Origin: a virus
Length of the DNA: 64,000 nucleotides
Virus record (IMG/VR): IMGVR_UViG_3300045911_000155
Location: 1-64,000 of that record
Direction: 5' to 3' (one strand)
The notes under the pieces were generated by a model that saw only the letters and a list, made by a program, of their open reading frames with translations, was not told the origin of the DNA and made no database searches. Positions 30,402 to 39,279 of this stretch are shown here, piece after piece. A program made the translations under genes and the position numbers. Every line of letters begins with the position of its first letter. Position 1 is the first letter of the stretch.

Positions 30402-30662
30402 ATGCCCAAACCTGTCGCCGCCAGCGACTTAGGCCATCCGTTGTGGCGCGATGTCTTCGGCAAATTGACGGCGTTGCTGGACGCCTTCGAAACACTGGAC
30501 CAGAATTGCGACCGCACCGTGACGCCGGATGATGAGATCGGGTACACGATTGGCCGGTTCATGCGGACTATCATCGCGAAACGAGATCCGGCCCGGATTG
30601 CCGGTGTTCTGGAAGGATTCAAACGCGGCCTTCAGGAATCGACCGAAAATGAAGGGACTTGA
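30402..30662 (+). CDS. Hypothetical protein, 86 aa
   Basis: Helical protein starting MPKPVAASDLGHPLWRDV; the stop codon is part of the following promoter's TTGACA. Unknown. Confidence 0.7.
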   Translation: MPKPVAASDLGHPLWRDVFGKLTALLDAFETLDQNCDRTVTPDDEIGYTIGRFMRTIIAKRDPARIAGVLEGFKRGLQESTENEGT

Positions 30663-30687
30663 CATATAAGTCAGTTCGTGGTATAAT
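30659..30687 (+). promoter_or_regulatory. Early promoter with dyad
   Basis: TTGACATATAAGTCAG start, 17 nt spacer, TATAAT. The best -10 match in the set. Confidence 0.9.
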
Positions 30688-30708
30688 GGTTTCAGATAGA
30701 GAACCGTT

Positions 30709-30951
30709 ATGCCAACGAAATTGACCGGTAGTAAGCGTGTCGTCCGTGAAACGCTGACGACGATTCAGGGACGGAACATCATTGTGACGATGAACTCCCA
30801 CTTCATCAAGCTGCGTCCGAAGGGGAAGAAGTACAGCTACGACGTGCCGATTGAAGCTGTGTTCATCTTCGCCGCCCGCAAGGAAGCTGAGCGCAAGATC
30901 AAAGAGAAGAGGGAAGCGCGCGCCGCCGCGAAGAAAGCAGGGAAGAAATGA
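30709..30951 (+). CDS. Small basic protein, 80 aa
   Basis: Begins MPTKLTGSKRVVRETLTTIQ; very Lys/Arg-rich with a C-terminal helix (KEKREARAAAKKAGKK). Could bind nucleic acid. Own early promoter. Confidence 0.75.
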   Translation: MPTKLTGSKRVVRETLTTIQGRNIIVTMNSHFIKLRPKGKKYSYDVPIEAVFIFAARKEAERKIKEKREARAAAKKAGKK

Positions 30952-31064
30952 GAATGAACTTTCGATTCACGTGGGTGTTTCTGAATTTCGGATTCAAGAA
31001 CACCAAGGGGTTCTGGATCGTCGGCTTGCCGTTCGTGACGATCTGGAAGTGGAAGCCGCTTTAG
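30948..31064 (+). CDS. Very small basic/hydrophobic protein, 38 aa
   Basis: MRMNFRFTWVFLNFGF and a second aromatic stretch. ATGA overlap with the upstream gene indicates coupled translation. Convergent with the oxygenase gene. Confidence 0.55.
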   Translation: MRMNFRFTWVFLNFGFKNTKGFWIVGLPFVTIWKWKPL

Positions 31065-31618
31065 AAGCGGTCGGTCGGTGAACCGACGACCACAGGTTGT
31101 CCCCAAACCGGCCACTTCTCCCGTAAGTAGTCGCCGTCCACTTCGTACCCGTAGGAACACAAAATGCGTTGGCCGGGCGATTCGACTCTGGTGCATGAGT
31201 GCATCTGTTCTGATGGGAAGAAACACAGAAGTGTGCGATCCTTGACCATGTAGGGAACTTGGTCGATCACCGGAACGCCGCCATACATCACGGTCTGAAC
31301 GAAGACATTGCACCGGACGTGATGGACATTGTTTTCGATGGCGTCGGTGTGCGCTTTGACTTCGCCGCCCGCACCGGTGCTGCTAAGGTACCATCCATAG
31401 TTTCGTTCTTTCTGTTCGTCCCGGAACTTGAACAGTGCTTGAATGCGAAGCCGAATGTTGTGGAAACACTCCGGGACATCCTTCAGTTCTTCGACCAGTT
31501 GGAAGTAACACCCGCCGTTTGTTCCGTTGCGGGAAAGATCCGGGCGGATGGTTGCTTCCCATTCGATTAGTGCCGCCTGTTCGTCCGGGGTGATGAATTC
31601 CGGGATGATGATGGGCAT
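31061..31618 (-). CDS. 2-oxoglutarate/Fe(II)-dependent oxygenase, prolyl-4-hydroxylase-like
   Basis: 185 residues. The jelly-roll metal site is visible as KAHTDAIENN (H-x-D) and a distal QMHSCTRVESPGQRILCSYGY that supplies the third His and the Arg binding 2-oxoglutarate. N-terminus IPEFITPDEQAALIEWE is typical of phage P4H-like enzymes. Substrate unknown; T4-like phages often carry several of these, possibly acting on virion proteins. Confidence 0.85.
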   Translation of the reverse strand: MPIIIPEFITPDEQAALIEWEATIRPDLSRNGTNGGCYFQLVEELKDVPECFHNIRLRIQALFKFRDEQKERNYGWYLSSTGAGGEVKAHTDAIENNVHHVRCNVFVQTVMYGGVPVIDQVPYMVKDRTLLCFFPSEQMHSCTRVESPGQRILCSYGYEVDGDYLREKWPVWGQPVVVGSPTDRF

Positions 31619-31623
31619 AGAGC

Positions 31624-32034
31624 CTACTTGCTAGAGTTCTTGACTGACGCGGCCAGCTTGTTGGTTTCGGCAACAACGAAGTTGTAGTCCCGATAGACGC
31701 CGCTCGACAGCGTTTCCCGTTTCCACTTCATCATACCCGGCTGAAGATCGCCCGGCTCATTGCAAGCGAAGCCGACCCATTTGCCTTCTTTACCCGGCGC
31801 GGCTTCGACGAACTTGACGCCGCCATAGACTTGAGCGCGGATCTGATCCGGGTTCTTGTTCGCCCACGGATGGCCGGTCGGGAGTTTCACATACCCGCAC
31901 CAATGCCCAAGGCGGTCGCGTTGCACCACACATTCAAGACCGGATGCTTCGAACTCTTCGCGGTCATCTTCGTGAATCCACGGACCATCAGAGAACCAGT
32001 CAATGCGCGTGATATTGAAATCTGTCAAAGCCAT
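31624..32034 (-). CDS. Hypothetical protein, 136 aa
   Basis: Begins MALTDFNITRIDWFSDGPW, with GLECVVQRDRLGHWCGYVKLP in the middle. A GTAAATAG late box lies 6 nt before the ATG, so probably a late or virion-related protein. No family recognised. Confidence 0.72.
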   Translation of the reverse strand: MALTDFNITRIDWFSDGPWIHEDDREEFEASGLECVVQRDRLGHWCGYVKLPTGHPWANKNPDQIRAQVYGGVKFVEAAPGKEGKWVGFACNEPGDLQPGMMKWKRETLSSGVYRDYNFVVAETNKLAASVKNSSK

Positions 32035-32040
32035 TTGATC

Positions 32041-32048
32041 CTATTTAC
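32041..32048 (-). promoter_or_regulatory. Late promoter box GTAAATAG
   Basis: 6 nt before ATG 32034. Confidence 0.65.
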
Positions 32049-32079
32049 CACGGCGGGAACCGGAGTATAATGTATGGGT

Positions 32080-32673
32080 ATGAAACTATCCCTTCTCTTA
32101 GTCACTCTAGGTGCGATGTTCGGCCTGTATGCGCAAAACGCCAACTATCGGTTTCAAGTCCGCCGGACAACTGACAATCAGATCATCGAATTGCGGGCGA
32201 CGGATGGCTTGTTCGTGGATGCCGCGACCGGGACACTTCGCACGCTGCGTAACGCCGGGATTCAGGGCACACCACTGACGGTGTGGATCAACGGAACAGA
32301 CGGGAAGGGTGTCGCAGTGCCCATGCAAGGCGCACAGATCATCCTAGTGAACGGCAAGCCAGTCTTGAACATTCCCGCCCCGCCGCCGGTGCCTCAGTTG
32401 AAGATCAAGACGAATATCCACTGCATTCCGTCCGGCGACGGCTCTTCGTGGGTGATCCCGTTTACGGAAGGGACGATCACGGACATCGTGGTCTATCGGA
32501 ATGGTGTCCGCCAAAGTCGGGTATCGTCGCCGGACTACGTGGCTGACTACAGCGCCAGTGCCAATTTCCTGACGCTCACACCCGCTCCGAACTACCCGTG
32601 GTCAATCTTGCGGACGGATGTCCAGAATCCACAGAAGCCGGATCTGATCGTCGCGGATGTGTTCTATTACTGA
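32080..32673 (+). CDS. Exported protein, 197 aa
   Basis: Signal peptide MKLSLLLVTLGAMFGLYAQ, then a beta-rich mature part with a Pro-rich linker NIPAPPPVPQ near residue 105. ATG 32080 is 8 nt after TATAAT; the ATG at 32074 is only 2 nt away and is rejected. Function unknown; second exported protein of this style with 28802. Confidence 0.72.
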   Translation: MKLSLLLVTLGAMFGLYAQNANYRFQVRRTTDNQIIELRATDGLFVDAATGTLRTLRNAGIQGTPLTVWINGTDGKGVAVPMQGAQIILVNGKPVLNIPAPPPVPQLKIKTNIHCIPSGDGSSWVIPFTEGTITDIVVYRNGVRQSRVSSPDYVADYSASANFLTLTPAPNYPWSILRTDVQNPQKPDLIVADVFYY

Positions 32674-32867
32674 TTCTTGGGACAGAACTGACCGGTCTGC
32701 ATGTTGATGACGTAGGCAGATTCATCGGCCCCGGCATCAGCGAAAGTTTTCTTGACCAGTTCGCGGAAACGAGATTCAGCATCGGCCACATCGCGTTTCA
32801 TCAGCGACAATTTCAGGCTGGCGTTTTCCAAAAGAAGAAAGGCTTCCTTCGATAGTTGTGGTGTCAT
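32667..32867 (-). CDS. Small helical protein, 66 aa
   Basis: Starts MTPQLSKEAFLLLENAS at 32867, 6 nt after CTAAGTAG; heptad-like helix through residue 45. Lies downstream of the tail-fibre gene at 32895. Unknown, possibly tail-associated. Confidence 0.65.
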   Translation of the reverse strand: MTPQLSKEAFLLLENASLKLSLMKRDVADAESRFRELVKKTFADAGADESAYVINMQTGQFCPKNQ

Positions 32868-32873
32868 GCCCAA

Positions 32874-32881
32874 CTACTTAG
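32874..32881 (-). promoter_or_regulatory. Late promoter box CTAAGTAG
   Basis: 6 nt before ATG 32867. Confidence 0.55.
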
Positions 32882-32894
32882 GAAGCCTTTTCCA

Positions 32895-34145
32895 TTAGAC
32901 CGGCGGGGTGACGCTATCGAACAGAATGCGGCCCCATCCGCCGTCCGCCATCCCAACCCAAATTCCTGTAGCGTCGCGATAGATGACCGCGCCGGTAGCA
33001 TTGCCGACCGGGGTGCCATTCAAAACCGTGAATGGATAGGTCGATCCATTCTTGAGAAGGTTGCCGGTCAGGTTGATGTTGCCATCAACGTCTAGCCGGT
33101 GATCGGGTAAGACCGTTCCCAATCCAAGCCGGTGATTCGTTGCGTCCCACCAGAAGTTTGTGTCCTGTGTGTCATTGACCGTATTGAAAAATCCGTGGCC
33201 GGTGGCGTGGATGGTCAATTGATTCTCGACATTGCGAACGACGATCCCGGTGCCGGTAGGTTGGGTCAAGATATTGTTTGAGACTGCCGGGTAAACGTTG
33301 TTGGGTCCACTGAAACTTGGCCCTAGATTGTCGATCCCGCCATTCAGGGAAACGTAGCCAAGGTACACACCGTAACCGTTCAAAGAGAAGTCGTAGCTGT
33401 TTGTATATTGAACGGCGCTGTTCGACAACGGAGCAACAATGACACCAGAATCCGGGGTGGCAATCATGACAATGTTTCCATTGTCCATATCGGCGATGAT
33501 GTTAGCCGTGGAAGAGGTTCCAAGATTGCCGCCCATCACAGCGCCGCCGGTGTAGGTCATGATGGTTCCATCAATCGGCACACCGCTCAATGAAGCGGTG
33601 AAGGTGGTTGCGCTCAGAACGTTCTCAATCGTGATCTTCTGATTCGAGAAGGAAAGATTGGTGCCGGTTCCACCCAACACTTCCACCCGCATTCCGACGC
33701 TCAAATGTTGTGTGCTCGAAACGGTGAACACAGCGGGATTCGCTGTGGATATCGCCGTGATCGGGAGCAGGATCAATTGGAATTGCGCCGCATCAAATGT
33801 GTTGCTGTATGCTGCAATTGCAGCTTTGCCGCCGCTCACATTCAGGATCGTGGAGTCTTGTGGGTCCACACTGATGGTGAGCGGCGATTCAGGAGTGTTG
33901 CCGGACGGAGTTGTCCATTGCCCCGCACCATTCAAATACACAGCCGCGTCATTCGGTAACTTGGGGGCGAAACCGTGCCGGGCGTTTGATACGTTGTTGT
34001 TCGTATTGTCGCTCAGCGTCAGGTCGGATTCGATAATGTTGCCGGTGATTGCATGGGTGGCATTCCAGTTGGAAGGACGAATGAGACTATCGTCATTTCC
34101 GTCCGGCTTGGTGGATACGAAACTGTGCGTAATGGTGAGCGGCAT
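32895..34145 (-). CDS. Tail-fibre protein, 416 aa
   Basis: N-terminal module MPLTITHSFVSTKPDGNDD followed by IRPSNWNATHAITG is shared with the fibre at 35971. The middle is Asn/Thr/Gly-rich with repeating beta strands, and the C-terminus (HRLGLGTVLPDHRLDVDGNI) resembles trimeric fibre tips. It probably recognises the host surface. Start 34145 is chosen because the late box CTAAATAC lies 9 nt upstream and the shared module begins there. Confidence 0.82.
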   Translation of the reverse strand: MPLTITHSFVSTKPDGNDDSLIRPSNWNATHAITGNIIESDLTLSDNTNNNVSNARHGFAPKLPNDAAVYLNGAGQWTTPSGNTPESPLTISVDPQDSTILNVSGGKAAIAAYSNTFDAAQFQLILLPITAISTANPAVFTVSSTQHLSVGMRVEVLGGTGTNLSFSNQKITIENVLSATTFTASLSGVPIDGTIMTYTGGAVMGGNLGTSSTANIIADMDNGNIVMIATPDSGVIVAPLSNSAVQYTNSYDFSLNGYGVYLGYVSLNGGIDNLGPSFSGPNNVYPAVSNNILTQPTGTGIVVRNVENQLTIHATGHGFFNTVNDTQDTNFWWDATNHRLGLGTVLPDHRLDVDGNINLTGNLLKNGSTYPFTVLNGTPVGNATGAVIYRDATGIWVGMADGGWGRILFDSVTPPV

Positions 34146-34154
34146 GACTAACAG

Positions 34155-34162
34155 GTATTTAG
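34155..34162 (-). promoter_or_regulatory. Late promoter box CTAAATAC
   Basis: 9 nt before ATG 34145; it overlaps the stop codon of the upstream gene. Confidence 0.7.
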
Positions 34163-34599
34163 GCCGGTGGGTTCTGCATTGCCGCGATTTCCATTCGGGT
34201 CTTTGCCAACCATTCGACCAGCATAGCCGGGGTGACCGTCGTGAGCATGCCAGACGTGCCAAGCCACTGCCAGATACCGACTGTCATGCCGTCGATTTCC
34301 GCTTCGGTCAGTTCGTTCTTGACCGCGCCGGATACTTTTCCGATCCGGTAGGTCATATTGACGATGAACCGCATCATCAACAAGGACCGTTGCGTCGGTG
34401 TGGTGTCTTTGCTGATCTGTAGAATGTTGGGCGGTTGCATGGTCATTTGCATGCCCGCCGGGAGATCGCAGTACTGGACGACGAAACTATTGTTCTCATC
34501 GCCTAGTGTCAAGATGTCAGGGAAGTGAAGTTTAGCGGACGACGGGTCGGGTAACCCATCGGACAAAACCTTGAATTCGTTCGATGTTTCGGATGTCAT
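34159..34599 (-). CDS. Hypothetical protein, 146 aa
   Basis: Start MTSETSNEFKVLSDGLP with TATAAT 4 nt upstream. Mixed composition, ends with a helical domain. Adjacent to fibre genes, so possibly a tail component. No family recognised. Confidence 0.68.
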   Translation of the reverse strand: MTSETSNEFKVLSDGLPDPSSAKLHFPDILTLGDENNSFVVQYCDLPAGMQMTMQPPNILQISKDTTPTQRSLLMMRFIVNMTYRIGKVSGAVKNELTEAEIDGMTVGIWQWLGTSGMLTTVTPAMLVEWLAKTRMEIAAMQNPPA

Positions 34600-34747
34600 C
34601 ACGATTATATACAACGACCGAAACCCGTTCTTGAACGATTCTCCCGCGCGTGCGCGTGCGCACGATGTAGAAGGCTTGTACTCCCCGGCGACGCCCGGCA
34701 AACGCCACAGGCGCGGCCAGAAGCGTCAAAAAGGCATGTCTGGTCAT
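34532..34747 (-). CDS. Possible small exported protein, 71 aa
   Basis: MTRHAFLTLLAAPVAFAG looks like a signal peptide and TAGAAT lies 6 nt before the ATG. The last 68 nt overlap the next gene, so the C-terminus after VVVYNRDD is uncertain. Confidence 0.5.
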   Translation of the reverse strand: MTRHAFLTLLAAPVAFAGRRRGVQAFYIVRTRTRGRIVQERVSVVVYNRDDIRNIERIQGFVRWVTRPVVR

Positions 34748-34756
34748 GTGTCCATT

Positions 34757-35020
34757 CTATCGCCGGGGTGATTTTCCCGCAAGGAACTCTTCGTAGGTCA
34801 CACTGACGCCGCGCGGCCCGACGCCGGTGACTAGCAAGGTTCCGGCGGACAGGCTGACGGTATGGATGCCATCCCGCCGTTTTCGGCCCGTAAACGGCTT
34901 GTACGTGATCGTTCCCTTCCCGGTGCCCTGACAGTGCAAGCACACCACGGCGACGCCTTGTGGCTCCGCAAAACCGCGATAGACGCCGGTTCCTTGACAG
35001 GACGGGCACTCAATATTCAA
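34757..35020 (-). CDS. DnaJ-type zinc-knuckle protein, 87 aa
   Basis: CPSCQGTG and CLHCQGTG are two CxxCxGxG repeats forming one zinc site. TTG start overlaps the TGA of the HNH gene (TTGA), indicating coupling. Possibly an RNA- or protein-binding accessory. Confidence 0.7.
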   Translation of the reverse strand: MNIECPSCQGTGVYRGFAEPQGVAVVCLHCQGTGKGTITYKPFTGRKRRDGIHTVSLSAGTLLVTGVGPRGVSVTYEEFLAGKSPRR

Positions 35021-35406
35021 TAGTCATCTGTTGCGACATCAAAAGCCTCTACTAACAATTGTCCACTGTGTTCGAGCAACCACTGTTCCCGATACTCTTC
35101 GATGATCGGGAGAACTTCCGCCGCGTATCGGCTGTGAACGTATGCGTGATGCGTCGGGCATATCGGAATCAAGTTTTCTGGCCGGTTGTCGTTGTGGTTT
35201 CCATTCGCATGGTGAACGGCGACGATCTTCCGTTCACCGCACACGACGCATTTCTTTTCGTGGTAGGCGAAACAGGTAGACCGATAGGCATCTTCCGACC
35301 AGTTTGGATTCCGTTGCTTCGTGCGGAAGAGCCGATTGGCGCACGACCGGGAGCATGTCGTGTTGCCGGGTTTGACATCTTTGCCACAGATAGGACAGTA
35401 GACCAC
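35017..35406 (-). CDS. HNH endonuclease-like protein, 129 aa
   Basis: N-terminal zinc ribbon YCPICGKDVKPGNTTC, then CVVCGERKIVAVHHANGNHN and a C-terminal PICPTHHAYVH, the HNH pattern of homing or packaging-associated nucleases. I choose GTG 35406 because upstream codons overlap a CTAAACAG late-like box. May be a free-standing homing endonuclease. Confidence 0.8.
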   Translation of the reverse strand: MVYCPICGKDVKPGNTTCSRSCANRLFRTKQRNPNWSEDAYRSTCFAYHEKKCVVCGERKIVAVHHANGNHNDNRPENLIPICPTHHAYVHSRYAAEVLPIIEEYREQWLLEHSGQLLVEAFDVATDDY

Positions 35407-35426
35407 ACATCTGTTTAGGTGCGGCA

Positions 35427-35456
35427 AAAGCAAAGCCCGGCATTTCTGCCGGGCCT
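35427..35456 (-). terminator. Rho-independent terminator
   Basis: On the minus strand, a GGCCCGGC / GCCGGGC stem with a 6 nt loop is followed by TTTGCTTTTG. It ends transcription from 35960; about 108 nt between it and that gene show nothing else. Confidence 0.75.
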
Positions 35457-35564
35457 TGGTGTGATTTCAATGAGCAAGTGGGTGACTGTCGGCTGGTCTA
35501 TGTCAAGTAGGTAACCAACAATCTTCGGCTCATCTACTACTTCTCCGATTGTACCACGTTGTAT

Positions 35565-35960
35565 TTAGGCGAACAACTCCATCTGATCGCCGGGTGGCGG
35601 TACGGGTTCAGAAGCCTTCTCCGGGAATTTGGCGCGGTATGCGTCCACGGACAAGCTCTTCCACTTGAGGGGCTTCGCCGGGTTCTGTTGATGGAACGCC
35701 TTCAGCTTCGCCGTGAATTCGTTGAACGCCGGGCCGGGCTGAACCGTGTCTTCGGTGAGCACGATGACGTTGTTGGAAACGAGATAATCCCATACCGGTA
35801 CATTGGTCATGGACCAACGTGGTGCCGGTAGGATGCTCAGCATTTCCAAAACGATTTCGGGCGGGTACACCTTTCCGTCAAGAGTCACGAACCGCAACAA
35901 GCGGGGTTGAAAATGGACCTCTTCGACCAAGCTGAAATCAGGCAGTTGCATATTCACCAT
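35565..35960 (-). CDS. Hypothetical protein, 131 aa
   Basis: Begins MVNMQLPDFSLVEEVHF (ATG at 35951 is an alternative). Mostly beta with a helical middle and Pro-rich end. Downstream of the fibre gene 35971, so possibly a fibre accessory. Confidence 0.7.
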   Translation of the reverse strand: MVNMQLPDFSLVEEVHFQPRLLRFVTLDGKVYPPEIVLEMLSILPAPRWSMTNVPVWDYLVSNNVIVLTEDTVQPGPAFNEFTAKLKAFHQQNPAKPLKWKSLSVDAYRAKFPEKASEPVPPPGDQMELFA

Positions 35961-35970
35961 TATCCGGTAG

Positions 35971-37557
35971 TTAGGTCAGCTTCAAATACTGAACGTCGAT
36001 GGACTCTGAGTTTTGGACATAGACGAACAGATTGATGACGTTCAGTCCGCTGATCGTGTGCGGCTCCACCCATGTGGTGCCATTGATTTGCCAACCACAG
36101 GTGATAACAGAACCGGAGCGAACGAACCGCAACTTGAACAGGTTGCCGGGCGGTGGTGAACCCGATGGTCCAATGTTGGTGTTGTTGTAGAAGTTCCAAT
36201 TGAACCATCCAGTGTTATTCCAGTAGTGATCTTGTGTCCACATGGTAGTTTCCGCTGGTGATACGAATTCCCCACACCGAAAGCGCTCCCACGCCGCCGC
36301 TGTCGTCGCGGAATCCAATGCCGACGAAATTTGCCAACGCTGTATTCGGCACAAATTGCACTTCGAAATTGAACGCTCCCGATCCACCCAATCCACCGGG
36401 CCGGTACAGACCGATGGGATAGTTCTGCGTTACGCTTCCGGTGTACCCGAAAGTGAAATCGTTGCCATTGTCGGTCATCGTGTAGTTGGCGTCCGTAGGA
36501 GTTACCACGTAAGACGACAGAGCCGATGCCGATGGAATGTTTGGATTGCGGTACGGAATCGAAGTGCCGTATTGTCCAGTCACATACCAGTTATCACCAT
36601 CTGATTGAATTTCGCGATAGGCATATTGGGTGTTCAGGTTGACTGTCGTTTCACCGTCGATGGTGTCCGGGGCGACGGGTGTGATGTAGACGGTGTTAGT
36701 TGTGCCTTTCACCTTGGCAATGTACTTCTTGCCGGTGTAAGAAGCGGCGGGCGGCAAATTGACAATGACGTGATCCGTTGTTTGGTCGCAGACAATCGTG
36801 CCGTCTGTTGGCAGAACAGTGTATGGTGAGTTCGTGTGGTTGATCGTGACGATCTTGGAAGATTCACCAAGCGACATCAGATCCCAGGGGTCACGTCCGG
36901 GGCTTGATTGGTCGTGTTGCCCAAACACACATAGGACGATCCGTTGTAGGAAACCACATCATACGGCACATATGCGGTCGCATTTGACCAAACACCAAGC
37001 CAAGTGAACCCTTGACCATCGGCACCCGCCGCACCCGCCGGGCCTGTCGCACCGGTTGCACCGGTTGCACCAGTCTGCCCCTTGACGGCATAGAGGGTAG
37101 TTCCATCCGGCGTCAGGAACTCTTGCATCGTCACGGCATTGGCCGTTGTGTCTACTGCATTCCCGCCCACCACGTTGCCCGGCCATGCGAACGTATGCCC
37201 GCCCGCATTGTTCTGGACGATGAAGAAGGTGATTCGCTGCCCGGCGGTCAAGTTGCTGACCGTGCTCGAAGTCACGTTGCCGGTCAAGACGATGCGGAAT
37301 TGATTGCCTAGTGCTGCGTCAAATGTCGGAGTGGCGGAAAAGGTGACTGTCGTGACGTTCCCACTCACCCGCCCATTGAAAGTGTTGTACCCCGTCCACG
37401 TGTTGTTCCCCGTCCACGTGTTGTTCCCGGCAAGCTGTTCGGTGCCAAGTGTGCCGGTGACGGTGTGCGCTGCATTCCAGTTCGACGGTCGAATCTTCGT
37501 CGGGTCCGGGCCGTCCGGTTTGGCGGAAACGAAGGGGTGTGTGATTGACAGTGCCAT
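35971..37557 (-). CDS. Tail-fibre protein with collagen-like repeat, two frame disruptions
   Basis: Starts MALSITHPFVSAKPDGPD, the same module as in 32895. Then come GATGATGATGPAGAAGADG collagen-type triplets and a WSNATAYVPYDVVSYNG module, as in 8968. The first frame ends at 36877 in a GGG run (36883-36885, one G missing); the second ends at 36215 with a +1 change near 36250; the third ends at 35971 with a beta-sandwich-like domain. Restored length is about 528 residues. The second and third parts have internal ATGs and might be separate chains. Confidence 0.72.
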
Positions 37558-37564
37558 GACTGTC

Positions 37565-37572
37565 GTATTTAG
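37565..37572 (-). promoter_or_regulatory. Late promoter box CTAAATAC
   Basis: 7 nt before ATG 37557; divergent from a plus-strand TATAAT at 37578-37583. Confidence 0.72.
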
Positions 37573-37598
37573 GGTGGTATAATAGATCAGCTTCTCAT

Positions 37599-37805
37599 AT
37601 GAAGATCAAAAACCTCTTGAAAGACATTCTCGAAGGCTCCGTCCAAGTGCCGGACCAAGTGTGGAGTTTTGCATGGGACCGGGGAAACCGCCAGAACGTC
37701 CGGTTCCCCAAGGACGCATACGAAGCGATCCGGCTGAACGATGAATTTATGCTGGTCCGGGTGCCGAAGCAATCGCGCCCGGCTGAAGAGGCAAAGACCG
37801 CGTGA
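37599..37805 (+). CDS. Hypothetical protein, 68 aa
   Basis: Begins MKIKNLLKDILEGSVQVP, with an I-L-E site that could also be read as a prohead-protease site. TATAAT lies 15 nt upstream. Its TGA overlaps the next GTG. Unknown. Confidence 0.65.
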   Translation: MKIKNLLKDILEGSVQVPDQVWSFAWDRGNRQNVRFPKDAYEAIRLNDEFMLVRVPKQSRPAEEAKTA

Positions 37806-38026
37806 CGCTTCAGGACGCCATCAAGCGCGGCTGGTGTCCGTATCTGTTCCGGGAAGTGGAACGGGAGAACAAAGCAAAGCGGCGGCTAGATCCTTTGATG
37901 GGTCGAATCAGGGATTTATTGCCCGGACTGATCCATCATCAGATTGCGCCGCCGCAACCTTTGCTTGGAGAGACTTCGCGAATTTTTAGCCTTCGCGTTC
38001 GGCCTTCATCATTTCCTTCAGGCTAG
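37802..38026 (+). CDS. Hypothetical protein, 74 aa
   Basis: GTG start coupled to the upstream stop. Begins MTLQDAIKRGWCPYLFREVE. Its last 41 nt overlap the convergent gene, so the C-terminus may be shorter. Confidence 0.6.
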   Translation: MTLQDAIKRGWCPYLFREVERENKAKRRLDPLMGRIRDLLPGLIHHQIAPPQPLLGETSRIFSLRVRPSSFPSG

Positions 38027-38312
38027 AGTATCCTTTCCGCCGGGCTTCACGGTGCCGGGCCTTCATGAGCTTGGAGAGTTTCGCGCGCCCTTCGCTGGTC
38101 ATGCGTTCGGCGATGGCATTCGGAATTTTCGGTGCCTTGTCGCTTTTCGTGGTGACCTTGACGCCGAAGGAACGAAGCGCTTTGTTGATGGCTTTCAATT
38201 CGCTCTGCCCGTCTTTGAGTGCGGTCTTTGCATCCGCGACCTGTTTGGCGGCTTGCGTCTGAGCCTGTTTGAGAAGCGACACCACGTCATTGATTGTTTT
38301 TGATTGCTGCAT
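37986..38312 (-). CDS. Helical basic protein, 108 aa
   Basis: MQQSKTINDVVSLLKQAQ followed by long amphipathic helices and a Lys/Arg-rich C-terminus. Possibly a DNA-associated or chaperone-like protein. Overlaps the end of the upstream gene by 26 nt. Confidence 0.65.
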   Translation of the reverse strand: MQQSKTINDVVSLLKQAQTQAAKQVADAKTALKDGQSELKAINKALRSFGVKVTTKSDKAPKIPNAIAERMTSEGRAKLSKLMKARHREARRKGYSSLKEMMKAEREG

Positions 38313-38520
38313 TGCGCTTGTCCTGTCTGAGAAATTCCAAGGCGACGCCTTGTCTGTACACTTCGCGGGTCGTCGGGCTGATCCACTGAATCCTCCACAT
38401 GCATCCGACCTTCCGGCGGGAGTACACCCGCCATCCGGCCTTGTGAAGTTTCTGTTGATCTTTGGACGGGATGAATTTGTTGCCCCGTCCATCATAGATT
38501 TGTTCGGTCGGTTGAGACAT
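38287..38520 (-). CDS. Hypothetical protein, 77 aa
   Basis: Start MSQPTEQIYDGRGNKF after AGGAAACACG. Contains CMWRIQWISPTTREVYRQG. Second gene of the operon from 39233. Unknown. Confidence 0.68.
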   Translation of the reverse strand: MSQPTEQIYDGRGNKFIPSKDQQKLHKAGWRVYSRRKVGCMWRIQWISPTTREVYRQGVALEFLRQDKRNAAIKNNQ

Positions 38521-38531
38521 CGTGTTTCCTT

Positions 38532-39233
38532 TTAGGCGTACCAAGAGCAGTACTTTGGCTTGCCGTCCCACTTCGAAGCGTTGCCGTGGTCCATCTTGAC
38601 GCTGGTCGCGGTGCTCATGCGCTTGGTCAGGACCGGCGCATCGGCAAGGAAGGCATTCGGCACGGCTTCCATGTTGCAAGCCATGTTGTGCTTCATGTCG
38701 TCGTGGGCGGACGGCACCGGGCGGCTGGTGATTTCCCGGATCTTGACACCCTTCGGGGTCAGGCCGATCACCTGAAAGAAGTCGCAGTTGGTCTGTTCGT
38801 ATCCCCAAGAGTAGTGGAGAACATCACCGACTGCCAATTCACAGGTGACCGCTTTCCGTTCGGCCTTGCGCTGTTCGACGCGCTGGACGCGGGCAGTTTC
38901 GTCGTTCTTGATGCGGAGCAAGTATCCCGCCCGTTCATGCTCAGTGCGGAACCGGTAGAAGGCCATCGGCTTGGTCGCCCGGCCCCGGTAAACCTTGAGG
39001 ATGAAACCGCGTTCGTTCGTGTAGAGGAAGATGAACAGTCCGCCGTGAACTTCGTTCGGGCGGACAATCGTCATGATCGGGGCGGCACCGCCGCCAAACT
39101 GAAGGGTCTGACCGGGCTGGATGCCCTTGATGGCGTTGATAATCTCTTCGTCATCGGCATTGGCTTCGAGCAGTTCAGCGGTACGCACCGGCTGACCGTT
39201 CAACATCAGGATTTCGGGAAGTTCGTTGTTCAT
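38532..39233 (-). CDS. Hypothetical early protein, 233 aa
   Basis: Begins MNNELPEILMLNGQPVRTA; contains a beta-rich middle and HYSWGYEQTNCDFFQVIG. Standard early promoter and GAGAGACGACATG leader. Similar proteins are common in large phages but have no assigned function. Confidence 0.78.
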   Translation of the reverse strand: MNNELPEILMLNGQPVRTAELLEANADDEEIINAIKGIQPGQTLQFGGGAAPIMTIVRPNEVHGGLFIFLYTNERGFILKVYRGRATKPMAFYRFRTEHERAGYLLRIKNDETARVQRVEQRKAERKAVTCELAVGDVLHYSWGYEQTNCDFFQVIGLTPKGVKIREITSRPVPSAHDDMKHNMACNMEAVPNAFLADAPVLTKRMSTATSVKMDHGNASKWDGKPKYCSWYA

Positions 39234-39250
39234 GTCGTCTCTCTGAATCC

Positions 39251-39279
39251 AGAATACGACAACACGACCTATATGTCAA
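39251..39279 (-). promoter_or_regulatory. Early promoter
   Basis: TTGACATATAGGTCGT start, 17 nt spacer, TATTCT; drives 39233-37986. Confidence 0.88.

Noticed and set aside
36877-36928. Genuine separate cistron starting in the TGATG overlap at the first fibre frame break
   Set aside because: TGATG coupling is possible, but the downstream text continues the fibre module in register with a one-G repair, so a frame error is more likely. The alternative is noted in the feature entry.
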